Positions 15,020-15,108 of a DNA stretch of 15,108 bases are shown here, piece after piece. A program made the translations under genes and the position numbers. The notes beneath the pieces are model-generated. The model saw only the letters and a list, made by a program, of their open reading frames with translations, was not told the DNA's origin and did no database searches. The DNA comes from Muribaculaceae bacterium. Lineage in GTDB: Bacteria > Bacteroidota > Bacteroidia > Bacteroidales > Muribaculaceae. Where the stretch lies: positions 1-15,108 of the forward strand of contig JAIDTS010000554.1 of assembly GCA_029060585.1 (NCBI GenBank). The letters are read 5' to 3'. Every line of letters starts with the position of its first letter. The first letter of the stretch is position 1.

Positions 15020-15021
15020 GA
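14989..15021 (+). repeat. Direct repeat, right copy, bounding the small-gene cassette
   Basis: This copy matches 13399-13431 at 29 of 33 positions in the same orientation, including an exact 17-mer. All four AT-rich small genes lie between the two copies, which start 1590 bases apart. Confidence 0.75.
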
Positions 15022-15108
15022 GAAAATCACGTCTGTGTGTTCCTGAAAAAGGTTGACTCGATTTTGTATGTTTACTGATTCGTGTTTACCCTATGACTAG
15101 AGTTGGTT

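Noticed and set aside
14914..15084. Minus-strand open frame reading through the right repeat copy (…FSFEAHRFLVILWSDKF…, ending LPTALEKE at TGA 14916-14914).
   Set aside because: It has no ATG and would have to contain the promoter-like repeat. The differences between the two repeat copies change amino acids in this frame, and the left copy runs into a stop at once. I treat it as non-coding, although a decayed gene remnant is possible.
13432..15108. CRISPR array, tRNA or insertion sequence in the AT-rich region.
   Set aside because: There are only two copies of one repeat, far apart. I see no cloverleaf, no transposase frame and no terminal inverted repeats.

Overview
The window looks like a chromosomal segment of a gut-type Bacteroidales bacterium, plausibly Muribaculaceae or a close relative. 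This is inferred from several features: a DUF5723 outer-membrane protein, Bacteroidota-style promoters (TAnnTTTG at -7, TTTG-like at -33), scarce Shine-Dalgarno sequences, lipoproteins with a Cys at residue 25, and a secreted GH51-GH43 glycosidase. I cannot name the species from the sequence alone.

Layout. Positions 1-41 hold the last 12 codons of an upstream gene. 61-1425 encodes a DUF5723 outer-membrane beta-barrel protein that ends at a strong intrinsic terminator (1444-1479). 1545-7120 is a three-gene plus-strand operon for a complete heavy-metal RND tripartite pump: a lipoprotein adaptor with a His/Asp-rich metal-binding leader, a CusA/CzcA-type inner-membrane pump, and a TolC-type outer-membrane channel. 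A terminator that works in both directions (7137-7177) separates it from the converging minus-strand gene at 7193-11812. That gene encodes a 1539-residue enzyme with a GH51 alpha-L-arabinofuranosidase module, a GH43 module, accessory beta-sandwich domains and a C-terminal sorting-domain-like tail. It has its own near-consensus promoter, which overlaps the U-tract of the terminator of the upstream minus-strand gene, an MltF-like lytic transglycosylase (11952-13376).

The right end (about 13432-14988) is different. It is AT-richer and carries four small genes of about 84-117 residues on mixed strands, none of clear function. One of them (14311-14588, minus) belongs to a recognisable small-protein family (likely DUF7710) but is split by a -1 frameshift next to an A7 run. 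This cassette is bracketed by two direct copies of a 33-bp sequence (13399-13431 and 14989-15021; 29 of 33 identical). Each copy contains a Bacteroidota promoter aimed leftward. One copy drives mltF and the other the two minus-strand cassette genes.

How the genes work together. The adaptor, pump and channel would form one envelope-spanning metal exporter. The glycosidase would act on arabinan or arabinose-decorated glycans after export, but no SusC/SusD or regulator of a polysaccharide utilisation locus is present here. MltF would trim peptidoglycan at the outer membrane. The bracketed cassette is the best candidate for an undescribed unit: an exchangeable small-gene cassette at the mltF promoter, possibly an orphan-immunity array.
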